64,000 nucleotides of DNA from Ascarosepion bandense (GCA_037127315.1 JBBBDQ010000309.1:860001-924000), one strand, 5' to 3'. Positions 1 to 9,456 are shown, counted from the first letter of the stretch. The notes: generated from the sequence alone by a model not told the origin. A program made the numbers and translations.

Positions 1-261
1 CCATATGTCTGCTTTCCCGACAGCTACAATCTCCAGGTGTTTAAATGTAGGGTCAGTAGACACCTCCTATCACACTAACTTCCAACTATTCTCCCAACAC
101 TCAACCTCTACCCAACCCTCATTCTCGGTATCCTTACCCGCCTATCACCCACCTTCTGACATTTCCTATATCTAACCATCCGTTCTCCACTCTATGTAGC
201 CCCCTGCGCAATAGTGGCAGTGAAATGCTTTGCTCGGGGTGAAACGCTTATAAAAAAAAAT
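1..261 (+). mobile_element. 3' end of an APE-type LINE (truncated)
   Basis: The first 90 bases encode the end of a LINE ORF2 (a YNLQVFKC-type tail followed by a stop). A 3' UTR follows, ending in the block tagccccctgcgcaatag ... ttgctcggggtgaaacg and an A-tract. The same tail block occurs at 27,625-27,690 and 50,730-50,785 on the plus strand and at 12,000-12,050 and 37,145-37,200 on the minus strand, so it is the 3' end of one widespread LINE family. Only the 3' end lies in the window. The A-tract abuts PLE sequence near 262. Confidence 0.75.
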
Positions 262-584
262 ACAAATATTAACAGAACTAATTCTGTCGAGACAAGCAAT
301 AATTAAACTACAATTGAAATCGTCTTGAAACCCACCGGGAACTAACCCGGAGGGAAAAGAAGGGGAAGAAAAAAAGAAACAAACGAAGTACCAGAACAAA
401 AAGTCAAGCATTCGTAAGAAAAGAAAAAAAAACCCAAGACGAAACCCTTAACAATAAAGAGCTCAATACGAAAGCAGGGCACACAAAGCACTCAAAGCGA
501 AAATAGAGCAAACAAAATCGAAAATCTAAGAGCTAGCCAATAAATTACCACGGTTTCGCTTAACAGCTCGTCAGGGAAATTGGC
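262..584 (-). mobile_element. Distal part of a minus-strand PLE (terminal-repeat region)
   Basis: Read on the minus strand this matches two parts of the plus-strand PLE: its 3' end (about 9,985-10,045) and its leader (8,409-8,468 and 8,598-8,740). It therefore holds the PLE 3' end followed by the start of a terminal repeat. It is the continuation of the PLE at 6,942-8,412, from which it was separated when the LINE at 585-6,922 inserted. The low-coordinate end is cut at about 262, next to a LINE A-tract. No coding capacity is seen. Confidence 0.7.
566..584. repeat. 19-bp target-site duplication, left copy
   Basis: The sequence gctcgtcagggaaattggc is identical here and at 6,923-6,941, one copy on each side of the Tx1-like LINE. 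Flanking bases differ immediately outside both copies. In the uninterrupted plus-strand PLE (9,975-10,010, reverse complement) the two flanks are joined across one diverged copy, which shows this is a real insertion duplication. Confidence 0.9.
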
Positions 585-1454
585 ATTATCTATTTTTGTA
601 TTAAAAATACAAAAAATGTGGCACAAGGCCGAATACGGGGATGGGGAAGGCTGGTCTTCATCTAGTCTTAACGTTAAACTTAGCTAGTCACAATCACTGA
701 CCCAAGCATGCCGCAGTAATCCTTTCACCAAAACAACGCTTACCTTTCTTTCCACGTTCACCATAATACCACAGTGTCTCTATGAAGTCCTAACTAAAAA
801 CCCGAAATGTACACTGATTGTCTGGGGGGGGGGATAACAATATAAAAAAAACCAATGCATATTTACAAGAAAAAAAAACAAAGTATATACAAGAAACTAA
901 ACAAAACTGTATTAGTAACAAACCCCGCCACATATTCTAATATGTGATAGAAATATCAGTTAACTGGACGAAATCGATGCAAGACTATAAATAATCTAAA
1001 TCATTTATTCCTCCAAGCACGCACTGACGTATGAACACATTCAAACACAAAAACAAATACGAAACTCACACCCGAAATACGAAAAGCGTCCTGCACCCAC
1101 CAGAGAACTGACATATCTGGTCACCTAAACAAGGGAAGGGAGGGGGAGTTAAAATAAAAAGAAAAAATGGGGGACAGAAATAAAAGGGGCCGATGAGCAA
1201 TCAAATCCTAGCTAAGTATAAACTATAAAAGACAAATTAAGACAAAAATCAAGCCTAAACTAGTCTACATAAGGGCAGGGGTGCTAAAGTTCAATATGGA
1301 GATAACAAAATGCTCATGCCTAACCGGCATCGATAAACCACTCTAGGTCAGCTCCTCTCACTCGGCACAATCGCGCAAGATGTACCCACCTTTTGCCAAA
1401 CTCTGATGGAGGGAGCCGCCGCCTTTCCGTCCTAATCTTGACTTTAAGCTGATG
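585..1454 (-). other. 3' UTR of the Tx1-like LINE
   Basis: There is no supported ORF between the ORF2 stop and the insertion boundary. The stretch is moderately AT-rich and includes a run of nine or ten G at about 823-832. No polyadenylation tail is visible. Confidence 0.6.
593..615 (-). other. Hairpin at the 3' terminus of the Tx1-like LINE
   Basis: Arms tttttgtatt (593-602) and aatacaaaaa (606-615) are perfect reverse complements around a 3-base loop. The hairpin sits 8 bases from the inferred 3' end of the LINE, where a poly(A) tail would be expected in an L1. A structured 3' end could be the template recognised by the element's own RT; that role is inference. Confidence 0.5.
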
Positions 1455-3701
1455 CTAAAAGAACAAGATTAGTTGGGAAGAGGTGAACTTCTCGTCCCCA
1501 TAGAGCTTCTTCTGACGCCTCCTCCATATCACGACTCTCATAACTTCTAGCAAGCAAAAGAACACATAGTGCTCAGCCTTCGTCAGTGGCGGTAACACAT
1601 TGCTACAGACAGAACTGGCCTCGAGGACAAAGAACTTTCCGCGCAGAATGCGAACCATGATGCCTTCAACAAACTTGCACAGCGGTACTACGACTCTGCA
1701 CTGAAAGAAGGCGTGGTCCAAGGACTCCACCTCCCCAGTACATCGCACGCAGTTTGGAGATTTCTCCAAGCCCGCTGAACAAAGCCTCTTGCCGACCCAG
1801 AGGGCCCTACGTATCACCAGCCAGGTGAGTGATGCCTCATCATTAGTGAGACATTTCAACCCGGGCGCCCACGGCCATAATGAGCGAGCCTCCTGCTTCG
1901 TAAGACCGAGCTCGCCAATCAAATCATCCTGAACGGCTTCCCGAACTAAAATTTTATATAATGCCTTACTCGACAACGCCTGAACGTCGGAGAGACCATC
2001 CGTCGCCCGTTGGAGTCGTTTCAGAGCTATCCGACATTCACGATAGAAGGCGCACTCGCCACGTGGTAAACAGCTGGCCTCTTCTTCAGACGAGTGCACA
2101 CTTCTCAGGGGTGGAAAGTTCTTATGGGCGTCTTCCTTCCAGTAGTCGCCCTCCCCATCCGTTTGGCGACACATTCGATCTAGGAACGCGATGCGAAGCG
2201 TGTGTTGACGAATCTCAACTCTAGGCATACCTAGACCGCCCTCAGAAGGGTGCAGGTAACAGATCTCGCGAGACACCTTAGGGGACCTGTTCTCCCATAA
2301 AAAGGAGAACAACATCCTCACTAAATCCATTAGCATGGCACACGGGAGAGGCAGCACAGAAAGATGGTAAAGGAGAATGGGGTAGATGTGCGAGGCACAT
2401 ACTTCCGCCCTCCCCTTTAAGGAAAGATTCCTCCGGCACCACAATGAAATTGCGGCCTCGGCCTTCTCCTGCACCGCCGACCAATTCATCTTCAACTGGA
2501 GATCAGGACCGAAGAAGATGCCGAGTATCTTAATCGGCCCGTCCGTCCAGAGGAAAGGTCCGGGAAGAGAAACTCCCTTCCACGCACCCAACCGCAAGCC
2601 AACAGACTTATCACGGTTGATCTTGGCCCCTGTCACCGTTTCGTACCCTCTGATTTCTTTGCCGACTTCGTCAATCTCGGCCTTGCTCGACACCAGAACC
2701 GAAACGTCGTCAGCATAGGCGGAATACCTGGCCGAGGTGGTAGCACCAGGTAGTGAGATTCCCCGCAGGACCGGATTTGTCTTCAACTTACGAAGGAACG
2801 GTTCCAACGCAAGCACGTAAAGCAAAGGCGATAACGGACAACCCTGACGAATGGAGCGAGACAATAGGAAAGGCTTCGATCTTACCTCATTCACTTCCAC
2901 CAGCGCACCGGGAGTTGCATATAAGAGGCGAATCCAGGAGCGAAAGTACGGCCCGAAACCAGCGGCTGAAAGGACAGACTCCAGAAATCGATGGTCAACC
3001 CTATCGAATGCCTTGGACTGATCTAAATTGATCAGCGCGGCTTCACTGTCGACTTGCTCAATGATCAAGCGTACCATATGAAGGTTGTCCTGGATAGTCC
3101 TGCCCTTCACAGCACAAGTCTGTTCCGAGCCAATCAGACTAGGCAGGACAAGCTGCAAACGGCGGGCTAAGATCATGGCCAAAATCTTTAACTCTGTGTT
3201 TAACATAGTTAAGGACCGAAAATTACCTATGCCATCCCCTCCGTTCTTATCCTTGCGTAGTAAATTGATAACACCCCTGGTGAAACGTTGAGGTATAGAC
3301 CCTTGCTTCATCCAGTTGATGAAAATCAGTTCCCGCAGAGGGACAAACACGGGCGACTGCCTCAAGTACAGTTCGTAGGGAAGACCATCTAATCCCGGAG
3401 ACTTATCCCGGCCAACTAGCTTCAGCGCTTCCCAGATTTCATCCTCTGTTATGGGCCCCTCGCACCCAACCGCCTCAAGGCGGGGAAAGTCAGCCAAATA
3501 GGTGGCGAACTGAGCAGAGCTCAGACCGGGCTCCCTGGCGAAAAGTTCCTGAAAGTAATCACGAAAAGCCTCACATATGCCCGCGTTTGTAGTCACGGTC
3601 CGATTATCCGGCAATGTGACGCTCGCGATATGTCGTTGGGAAGCTTGCCTGACTTCCTCCGACCGCAGTGCAGCGGCCATATTCGTCGCCTCGCAAAACA
3701 T
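1455..3701 (-). CDS. ORF2 C-terminal part: LINE reverse transcriptase (Tx1/L1-like)
   Basis: This open frame of 748 codons encodes the RT half of a LINE ORF2, which copies element RNA at a nicked chromosomal target. Visible motifs: FRSLTMLNTELKILA near residue 165; the catalytic Asp of motif A in LINLDQSKAFDRVDH near 227; RQGCPLSPLL near 285; and the YADD box at 329-332 with both Asp present. A long C-terminal region follows, with a Cys-rich stretch (CVRCTGEVESLDHAFFQC) of the type found at the ends of Tx1/L1-like ORF2 proteins. The RT frame is intact, but the ATG used is internal: the true ORF2 continues upstream (3,718-4,458) in broken frames. This is far below the usual ORF2 length of about 1,200 residues. 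It sits downstream of ORF1 on the same strand. It is not a host gene. Confidence 0.85.
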   Translation of the reverse strand: MFCEATNMAAALRSEEVRQASQRHIASVTLPDNRTVTTNAGICEAFRDYFQELFAREPGLSSAQFATYLADFPRLEAVGCEGPITEDEIWEALKLVGRDKSPGLDGLPYELYLRQSPVFVPLRELIFINWMKQGSIPQRFTRGVINLLRKDKNGGDGIGNFRSLTMLNTELKILAMILARRLQLVLPSLIGSEQTCAVKGRTIQDNLHMVRLIIEQVDSEAALINLDQSKAFDRVDHRFLESVLSAAGFGPYFRSWIRLLYATPGALVEVNEVRSKPFLLSRSIRQGCPLSPLLYVLALEPFLRKLKTNPVLRGISLPGATTSARYSAYADDVSVLVSSKAEIDEVGKEIRGYETVTGAKINRDKSVGLRLGAWKGVSLPGPFLWTDGPIKILGIFFGPDLQLKMNWSAVQEKAEAAISLWCRRNLSLKGRAEVCASHIYPILLYHLSVLPLPCAMLMDLVRMLFSFLWENRSPKVSREICYLHPSEGGLGMPRVEIRQHTLRIAFLDRMCRQTDGEGDYWKEDAHKNFPPLRSVHSSEEEASCLPRGECAFYRECRIALKRLQRATDGLSDVQALSSKALYKILVREAVQDDLIGELGLTKQEARSLWPWAPGLKCLTNDEASLTWLVIRRALWVGKRLCSAGLEKSPNCVRCTGEVESLDHAFFQCRVVVPLCKFVEGIMVRILRGKFFVLEASSVCSNVLPPLTKAEHYVFFCLLEVMRVVIWRRRQKKLYGDEKFTSSQLILFF

Positions 3702-3717
3702 TCTTTTTAACCTAGCC

Positions 3718-4458
3718 CTAACTACCAGAGCTTGGTCCTTCCTGATAAGCTACGGCTACGTCCCCACTAACACGGGATTTAACAGCCCGATCGACTTTTT
3801 CTTCTGCTGTCTTTTGCGCTGCTAAACTAGCTAGATTGAGCCGACGACTATAGTCAGCAGCAAAAGACCTAATTTTGCATTTTAGTTTATCCCACCACCT
3901 GTTCCCAATGACAGCCCCCGTCAACTCCCGCTGAATCATTAGTTTCAGCTGGTGCTGGAAATGTTTGTCATCAAACAATGATGCGTTCAATTTCCAGTAA
4001 CCAGCCATCCTAGGTTTAGGCTTATCTAAGTTTATCCGGACCCGGACGAGCCTATGATCCGAATAAACTATCGAATGAAAACTTGGACATTCTACGAGCC
4101 CTACGTCGACTCTCTTAACTAGAACTCAGTCGAGGTAACTAGAACGCACCACCAAAGCTGAGCCGCCACTACTTGTCCAAATCCACACTATTTCCTGCGG
4201 ATGCTCGTTACGATACTTATCGACAAGATCGAACTCGTCGATAAAGTCCCGAAACACCTCTCGAACGTCCATCAAAACATGCTGAAAAAAGATGAAAATC
4301 TTTAGACAGAATCTTCTCATGATCGTGAGCTGAAAACCGGGTCTCCTGCAAACAGCATACATTCACCCCGAGACTCTGAAGATCACGAACGAGTCTCGCT
4401 CTGCGAGACTCCGATCTCAGGCCCCGGGCATTCAAACTAGCTAACCAAAGTGTCATGA
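3718..4458 (-). pseudogene. ORF2 N-terminal part: APE endonuclease and linker, broken
   Basis: On the minus strand the first piece (4,456 to about 4,220) begins MTLWLASLNARGLRSESRRA and contains CLQETRF, the hallmark start of an APE-type endonuclease that nicks target DNA. A second frame resumes at about 4,300 with a C-terminal endonuclease segment, and the SDHR motif lies just before 4,008. The piece at 3,718-4,008 (MAGYWKLNASLFDD...) is the typical linker between endonuclease and RT. The two endonuclease pieces join far too early, so roughly the middle of the domain, with its catalytic Asp/His residues, is missing. Frameshifts separate it from the RT frame. This copy could not nick its own target. 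Confidence 0.75.
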
Positions 4459-4561
4459 TCGAACCGATTAAGGTTGCGCTTCTATATTGAACAAAGCCGG
4501 GGAGAGGACACCCACGGCCTGTCCCATTGGTCCTGTACCCATGTCACTTTTGATGGATCCA

Positions 4562-4765
4562 TCATAGGACAGGCCGCCAACGTCCAGGGGAAAAGTTAGT
4601 TTCATCGTAAGATGCTGGGGCGTCACCCTCGAGGCTGATGGCGGGAATGGGACTGTAGGTGTCTTTTGTCCTGGGGTCTTCATGGGGCTGAGGCCCCGCT
4701 GTTCGGACCTTCCCTCTGCCCCTAGCAACGACTTGCCACTCACCCTCATCCTTCTCCTGAGCCAC
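4562..4765 (-). pseudogene. C-terminal remainder of LINE ORF1 in a shifted frame
   Basis: A 67-codon frame (MAQEKDEGEWQVVARGRGK...) lies just after the ORF1 stop. It is Arg/Lys/Pro-rich, like the basic C-terminal tails of zinc-knuckle ORF1 proteins. It is probably the end of ORF1 displaced by a frameshift or nonsense change near 4,780. No domain is recognised. It directly precedes the ORF2 start. Confidence 0.4.
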
Positions 4766-4779
4766 ATTTGTGGAAGGCG

Positions 4780-5760
4780 TTAGAGTCTGGGAGAGTGGGG
4801 GATTTGCTTCAACGGAGGTTTGACCGCACCGGTCCGAGCCGCTGCTAGGCCCATTACAGGCGTTGCGGATTTTACATTTTCGGGCAAAGGGGTATTTTGG
4901 TCGCTAGTGGCCGGAAGTCCAGGGGCCTTCATCCCTGGGCAGGAAGAGACGAGGTGACCAGTCTCGCCACACTTCCAGCATTTTGGTTTTCTACCGGTCA
5001 CAATAACCGGTATCTTCCGGCCACAAAAGTCCAAACAGTTGGGGATGGAGTCGAAAGCTTCCTTATCGATCATAATATCAAAACTCCATCCCCCGTTCAG
5101 ATTGTCAGAGGAGGCCCACAAGATTTGGCTATAGCGGGAGAAATAGGCGGCTAAATGTTCCCCGAAAATCTGAAGAGGGACCTCGTATACTGATAACCTG
5201 GTCTTTCGGCGTCCTTCATACTCTGTTCTTTTTATTAACACTTTACGCGCCATCTCCAGGCAGTCTTCTGCCGTGGGTAACAGCACGTCCCACATGAAGT
5301 ATCTCGTTCCTTTAAATACTCGTTGGGGTTTGATCCCCAAGAACAGCAGTGTTCGGATTACTGTGTTTTTTGTAGAACGACAAATTTTGCGTGTCCGCTT
5401 GTCGACTACAAAGACTGACACCATTTTGTGTTCAAACCTTTGTAATTCTTGGGGGTTAGCCAAAAGCCCGTCCTCCTTTAACAGGTGCTCGTAACTCTTG
5501 GCCCTCTCCAAGAACTCCGCTAAGTTTATGATACAACTCGGTGGGGACTTCCAGCATAAGGGCGATTCCCCAGCCGTCTTCTGTTCTGAAACTTTATTTT
5601 CATTTTCGGTAGATTTAGCCGCAGGGCTACTTTTCTGCTTGTCTTGGTCTTTATTATTTGAACTATTTTTATTTTTATTTTTATCCGGGGGGGTCGGATT
5701 TAGAAGAAAAGCCAAATAGGTCTCTTCGGACCGACCGACCGACCGACCGCCGTCGGCCAT
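4780..5760 (-). CDS. LINE ORF1: gag-like RNA-binding protein with CCHC zinc knuckle
   Basis: This 326-residue frame starts with MADGGRSVGRSEE. An N-terminal low-complexity stretch rich in Lys, Asn and Ser (residues about 25-60) is followed by a globular region of about 200 residues. One CCHC knuckle, CWKCGETGHLVSSC, lies near residue 262. This layout is typical of the ORF1 of Tx1-like LINEs, whose product coats element RNA in the ribonucleoprotein particle. It is the first ORF of the 585-6,922 element, about 0.3 kb upstream of ORF2. The frame is open, but the C-terminus probably continued into 4,562-4,765. The ATG at 5,760 is preceded by a repeated cggtcggtcggtcgg tract within the coding start. 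Confidence 0.8.
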   Translation of the reverse strand: MADGGRSVGRSEETYLAFLLNPTPPDKNKNKNSSNNKDQDKQKSSPAAKSTENENKVSEQKTAGESPLCWKSPPSCIINLAEFLERAKSYEHLLKEDGLLANPQELQRFEHKMVSVFVVDKRTRKICRSTKNTVIRTLLFLGIKPQRVFKGTRYFMWDVLLPTAEDCLEMARKVLIKRTEYEGRRKTRLSVYEVPLQIFGEHLAAYFSRYSQILWASSDNLNGGWSFDIMIDKEAFDSIPNCLDFCGRKIPVIVTGRKPKCWKCGETGHLVSSCPGMKAPGLPATSDQNTPLPENVKSATPVMGLAAARTGAVKPPLKQIPHSPRL

Positions 5761-6922
5761 TTTGATATCTTTTCCGATCTACTAATTTATTTTTTAAATT
5801 TTCCATACAAAAAAAAAAAAAGAAAAAAAAGAAAAAAGAACACTAGTAGAAATTGGAAGGGGAGGGGGTAAGGAATGGGGAACTGCTTTAAAAATACAAA
5901 ATAAATTGAGGTAGCAAAAAAATACACTAATAAATACAGCAAAACCCCACAAAGAGAGGTGCACAAATATACAAGACCAAATAAGCCAAGGATTGAAAGA
6001 AAAATACACTTTAGCCCGAAGGCTTAAAAAACAACCGTCCGAAATCGAACAGAAAAATTACACAAACAAATATGAAATTATAAATACAGGAAAAAAAAAA
6101 TTAAAGTATCGCCCGAAGGCGAAAATAAAATTAAATAATTTTCACAAGCAAGCAAAAAGTTTTGCCAAAGGACAAAAATTAAACTTTTGCTTTGTACGAA
6201 AAAAGAAGTGTTAAATTAAACGAACAATTAAAATTCAACAAAAAATTCAAGTCTAACGTTTAAAGACACACAAAAAATTGATAGACAATTAACGGTTATA
6301 CAAAAACGCAAAAAAAAAAAAACAAAAAAAAAAAATAATGTATAGTCAATCAAGTAAAAAAAGAAATAAATAAATACGGTAGGATTAAAAAACTGAAAGG
6401 GAAACAGAAAAAGAAAGAAAAATAAACGGTTAGCAAAAAATAAAAAGGTCGGCCTAGGACCGAGATAAAAGTCAAACAGGAAAAATAAAAATAAACTTAA
6501 AAGGTCAACTAGAAATGTCTTTTTAACAATAAATGTTCACTCTTTTCCTTTTTTGGTATATGCCAAAATAAAAATAAAAATTAACAATCAAGCAAAAAAA
6601 TAAAAGGGGTCAAAAAATAAAACGTAAGACTACGACAAAAAGAAAAAAAAAGTAATATGGCGGCCGAAGCCGACCAAATAAACAGTAAAAGAAAAAAAGA
6701 AAATCAAAGACTGAAACGAAAAACGAAAATTAAAATAACCAAATATCAAATAATATAAACAAAAGAAAAAAAAATTCCAACTTAAGTCAAAATGAAGTTC
6801 TTTTTTTTTTGGGGGGGGGGGCACTCAGGTAATCCGACGTAGGTCTTAGCTGAAAAGAAAACACGGTCAAAAAGCGAGCAGCGAGCCACTAACGCACGAC
6901 AAACACTAAAGTCAGGACAATG
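5761..6922 (-). promoter_or_regulatory. 5' UTR of the Tx1-like LINE, A-rich in + and hairpin-studded
   Basis: The 1.16 kb between the element's 5' boundary (6,922) and ORF1 has no convincing ORF. On the sense (minus) strand it is U-rich and punctuated by short GC hairpins, three of them with a C(UUCG)G tetraloop (see 6,014-6,672). A run of about 10 G preceded by T lies at 6,801-6,822. As the leader of an autonomous LINE it should hold an internal promoter, but no specific motif can be named. Confidence 0.5.
6014..6672 (-). other. Series of short hairpins in the LINE leader, three with UUCG loops
   Basis: On the minus strand: agcc-ttcg-ggct at 6,014-6,024; tcgcc-ttcg-ggcga at 6,109-6,122; cggc-ttcg-gccg at 6,661-6,672. 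Two more stems are ggtc...gacc at 6,447-6,461 and ttttgg...ccaaaa at 6,551-6,568. All stems are perfect. In RNA, C(UUCG)G is an exceptionally stable tetraloop. The surrounding sequence is nearly pure A/T, which makes the GC islands stand out. Confidence 0.55.
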
Positions 6923-6941
6923 GCTCGTCAGGGAAATTGGC
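6923..6941. repeat. 19-bp target-site duplication, right copy
   Basis: Identical to 566-584. It is followed directly by PLE sequence (taaagacttagaaattacg), which continues the interrupted PLE. Confidence 0.9.
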
Positions 6942-7132
6942 TAAAGACTTAGAAATTACGCAGCATATATGTAGAATTTCAGCTTAAACAAGGAAGGCAC
7001 CAAACTCAAGAAAAAAGTGGAGGGATTAACTTTATTAAGGAAAAAAAAAAGAAAAAAAAACGGATTGAGAACAATTAAACAGGAGGCTATTTGAGCAAAC
7101 ATTTTTTCATGTGAATACATTTATGAAGAATT

Positions 7133-7675
7133 TCAGTTTTTGAATTTAATAAATTCCATGCGGGTTCGAATAACGCAATGGCTAACTTTTCTTCCCCCGC
7201 ATAAATTGCAGAACTTACTCCCCGGCTTATACTTGGAACCTCGTTTTAAAATTTCCCATTTTAAAATAGGATCAGTATTAGTAGAATTTTTAATGTCCCA
7301 CACGTAGGACGCCAGAGAAGTGTTACGACTATACTTATGGTGCTTAAAAATGCTTAAGTGGTTGTAAAACATAATTTTAAAAGAATCCTGCGTGGCACCT
7401 ATATATGTCTTAGGTTGGAGGTCCTTATCATTTTTATAAACCTGAACTTTATAAACCACGCAAGATTGCTGACATTTACCATTAAGGGGGCAATTAAGTT
7501 TTATTCTACAATTACATAAAATTCTATTGTTAATGTGTGACTTTCTAATTTTGATTTTATTTAGGCCGTTAATGATTTTACCTATGTTCGGCAAACAAGA
7601 ATAACTTAATTTTATGGTGTTTTTATTGAAAAGTTTATGGAGAGGATTATCTTTACCGAAGTTTCTATTTGACAT
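7133..7675 (-). pseudogene. PLE C-terminal domain: GIY-YIG endonuclease, family A
   Basis: The 180-residue frame has a Cys motif CNCRIKLNCPLNGKC (about residues 54-68), then CVVYKVQVYK and TYIGATQDSFK, the GIY and YIG strands of the PLE GIY-YIG nuclease. The C-terminal CNLCGGRK...CVIRTRMEFIKFKN matches the conserved PLE end. In PLEs this domain makes the nick used for reverse transcription. A Met in FKIMFYNH stands where related copies have Arg. It is in a different frame from the RT piece upstream, so the gene is broken. Confidence 0.75.
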
Positions 7676-7813
7676 CGAAAAAACCTTTTTTTCCTATTTT
7701 AGTTTTAACTTCCTTGTTAAAAGGGGGGTTAAACCATATAATCCTTCTATGTCTGTTTTTATTTTTAGGAGATTTGGATGTAACAAACTCTAACTTGTTT
7801 TTATATCCACTCT

Positions 7814-8296
7814 TCAGTAATGAATCTTGGTATATTTTTTGGATTTATCAAAAATATTGCGATTAGAAGAATTTGTGGATAATCGATAAGCAATACTTTT
7901 GGGAATACTATTCATTATGTGATTAGGGTGATTAGATTTTTTATGTCCGTACGTAGTAATGTAATTTTCTTTAGTGTACGGGGCAACCGTACCATTGTTA
8001 ATGTTGTGAGTTATGTCTAAATAATTAACGATCTTAAGGTTACACTCTATATCAATAGCGAAGCCATTATTTTTGAAAACATTATGCAATTGTTTTCTAA
8101 TTCTATCACAACGCTGGGGAGTACTACGATCTACAATAATAAGACCGTCATCCCGGTACAACCCGTGGTTGTGAAAGTCAATTAATTCATTTAGTTTGTA
8201 TAAGAGTAAGCATCCTACCAACTCCGCTACCTTTGCTCCATCATTCGCTGCCATGGGATTGCCAAATCCATAGATATCCGATTTCTTAATCCACAC
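7814..8296 (-). pseudogene. PLE reverse transcriptase, C-terminal half, family A
   Basis: The 160-residue frame contains FGNPMAANDGAKVAELVG (motif B region) and GLYRDDGLIIV, where YRDDG is the PLE form of the catalytic motif C, followed by the LKIVNYLDITHNINNG thumb motif and a SNHPNHIMNSIPKSI segment typical of PLE RT. Motif A is missing because the copy is 5'-truncated near 8,412. The frame ends early at 7,814 and the endonuclease follows in another frame. Confidence 0.75.
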
Positions 8297-8468
8297 AGAA
8301 TCATCATACTAGTGCAAGGTTTTACGGCAATGCCTAATAAGTTTTACTTCCTCTGCAGAAACCTCGTTATATTCCTTAGCTAGGTTAAAAAGTGCTCTAT
8401 AGTAATCGTATTGAGCTCTTTATTGTTAAGGTTTTCGTCTTGGGTTTTTTTTTCTTTTCTTACGAATT

Positions 8469-8600
8469 AGAAAGTCACACATTAACAATAGAATTTCATG
8501 TAATTGTAGAATAAAACCTAATTGCCCCCTTAATGGTAAATGTCAGCAATCTTGCGTGGTTTATAAAGTTCAGGTTTATAAAAATGATAAGGACCTTTTT
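8469..8600 (+). repeat. Self-derived coding patch inside the PLE leader
   Basis: This 132-bp block matches the PLE Cys-motif/GIY coding region (reverse complement of about 7,430-7,550) in the same sense as the host copy. It interrupts leader sequence that is continuous in the copy at 262-584, where cttacgaat runs straight on to gcttgactttttg. It looks like a patch copied in from another part of the element. Confidence 0.65.
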
Positions 8601-9456
8601 GTTCAGGTACTTCGTTTGTTTCTTTTTTTCTTCCCCTTCTTTTCCCTTCGTGTTAGTTCCCGTTGGGTTTCAAAACGATTTCAATTGTAGTTTAATTATT
8701 GCTAGTCTCGACAGAATTAGTTCTGTTAATATTGGTATTATTACTATAATTAATATTACTATTGTTAGCTCTAGGATCACTATAGAGCACTTTTTAACCT
8801 TGGTAGCATGGAGAGAGTATATATCGGGTTGCTCGCTCAAGGATATTCCCATTCCTCGTAAGCATTATTATGAGTTACAGTTACTACGCAAAATAGAGGC
8901 TTTTATCAGTAATTTAAGATGGAAGGCGTATTTCTTCCTAAATAACATCCGTAACACTGATTATTATAATTATTACGGTTTTAAAATCTATAATCACTCT
9001 CCTTACTGCAAGGAGCTTGATAAATTTGAAAATGAGCTTATTGAACTAGGCAAACAAATCAAGTATAGAAATTTAAAAACTAACAACATTCAGCAGAATT
9101 TAAATAGAAATTTAAATAACATACGTAAGGATAGGCATATTTATATTAAAGGTGACAAGTCTACTCATATATATCGTATGAGTAAAACCAATTACGATAA
9201 AGAACTTAAAAAGGCAGTTGTTAAACATTACAAAAATGTCCCCACTAATATTGAATGTGCTATTAACCAGGAAGCTAGTTCCTTGGTAAGTAAATTTAAC
9301 CTTATTAACCGGGTTAAAAAAATTGCATTAAAAGACAGTTTTCTTACAGTAAAAGATCATAAAAGTCCATTCCCAACTAAGCCCAAATTTCGCCTATTAA
9401 ATCCACCTAACACGGGATTAAGTAAAATCAGTAAATGTTCAACGTTTGTGTCGTAA
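8533..9456 (+). pseudogene. PLE N-terminal region and RT start, family A
   Basis: The 307-codon frame is chimeric. The first 90 or so codons are read through the leader and the patch and are not native protein. From about residue 100 it is a PLE N-terminus, with LDKFENELIELGKQIKYRN and, further on, LKDSFLTVKDHKSPFPTKPKFRLLNP; the KDHK...PKFRLLNP stretch is the conserved PLE block upstream of motif A. A frameshift at about 9,440 moves the reading to the next frame. Confidence 0.65.

Larger units (their letters stand above)
585..6922 (-). mobile_element. Near-complete Tx1/L1-like LINE nested in a PLE
   Basis: This is a 6.34 kb non-LTR retrotransposon on the minus strand. In sense order it has a 5' UTR of about 1.16 kb, an ORF1 with a CCHC zinc knuckle, an ORF2 with an APE endonuclease and a reverse transcriptase, and a 3' UTR of about 0.87 kb. 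Exact 19-bp duplications mark both ends. The RT motifs (LINLDQSKAFDRVDH, RQGCPLSPLL, YADD) are of the L1/Tx1 type. The copy is dead: the endonuclease has an internal deletion and frameshifts, and ORF1 is interrupted near its C-terminus. It has no poly(A) tail and ends instead in a perfect short hairpin. Confidence 0.85.
6942..8412 (-). mobile_element. Penelope-like element, family A, minus-strand copy
   Basis: This is the main body of a 5'-truncated PLE on the minus strand. It holds the RT C-terminal half (8,296-7,814) and the GIY-YIG endonuclease (7,675-7,133), then a 3' region continuing across the LINE insertion into 262-584. The related plus-strand copy at 8,409-10,048 starts within about 10 bases of this copy's 5' end, so the two lie head-to-head. 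Confidence 0.8.

Noticed and set aside
1961..3291. Plus-strand frames opposite the LINE RT gene
   Set aside because: They are shadows of the minus-strand RT frame, which carries all RT motifs.
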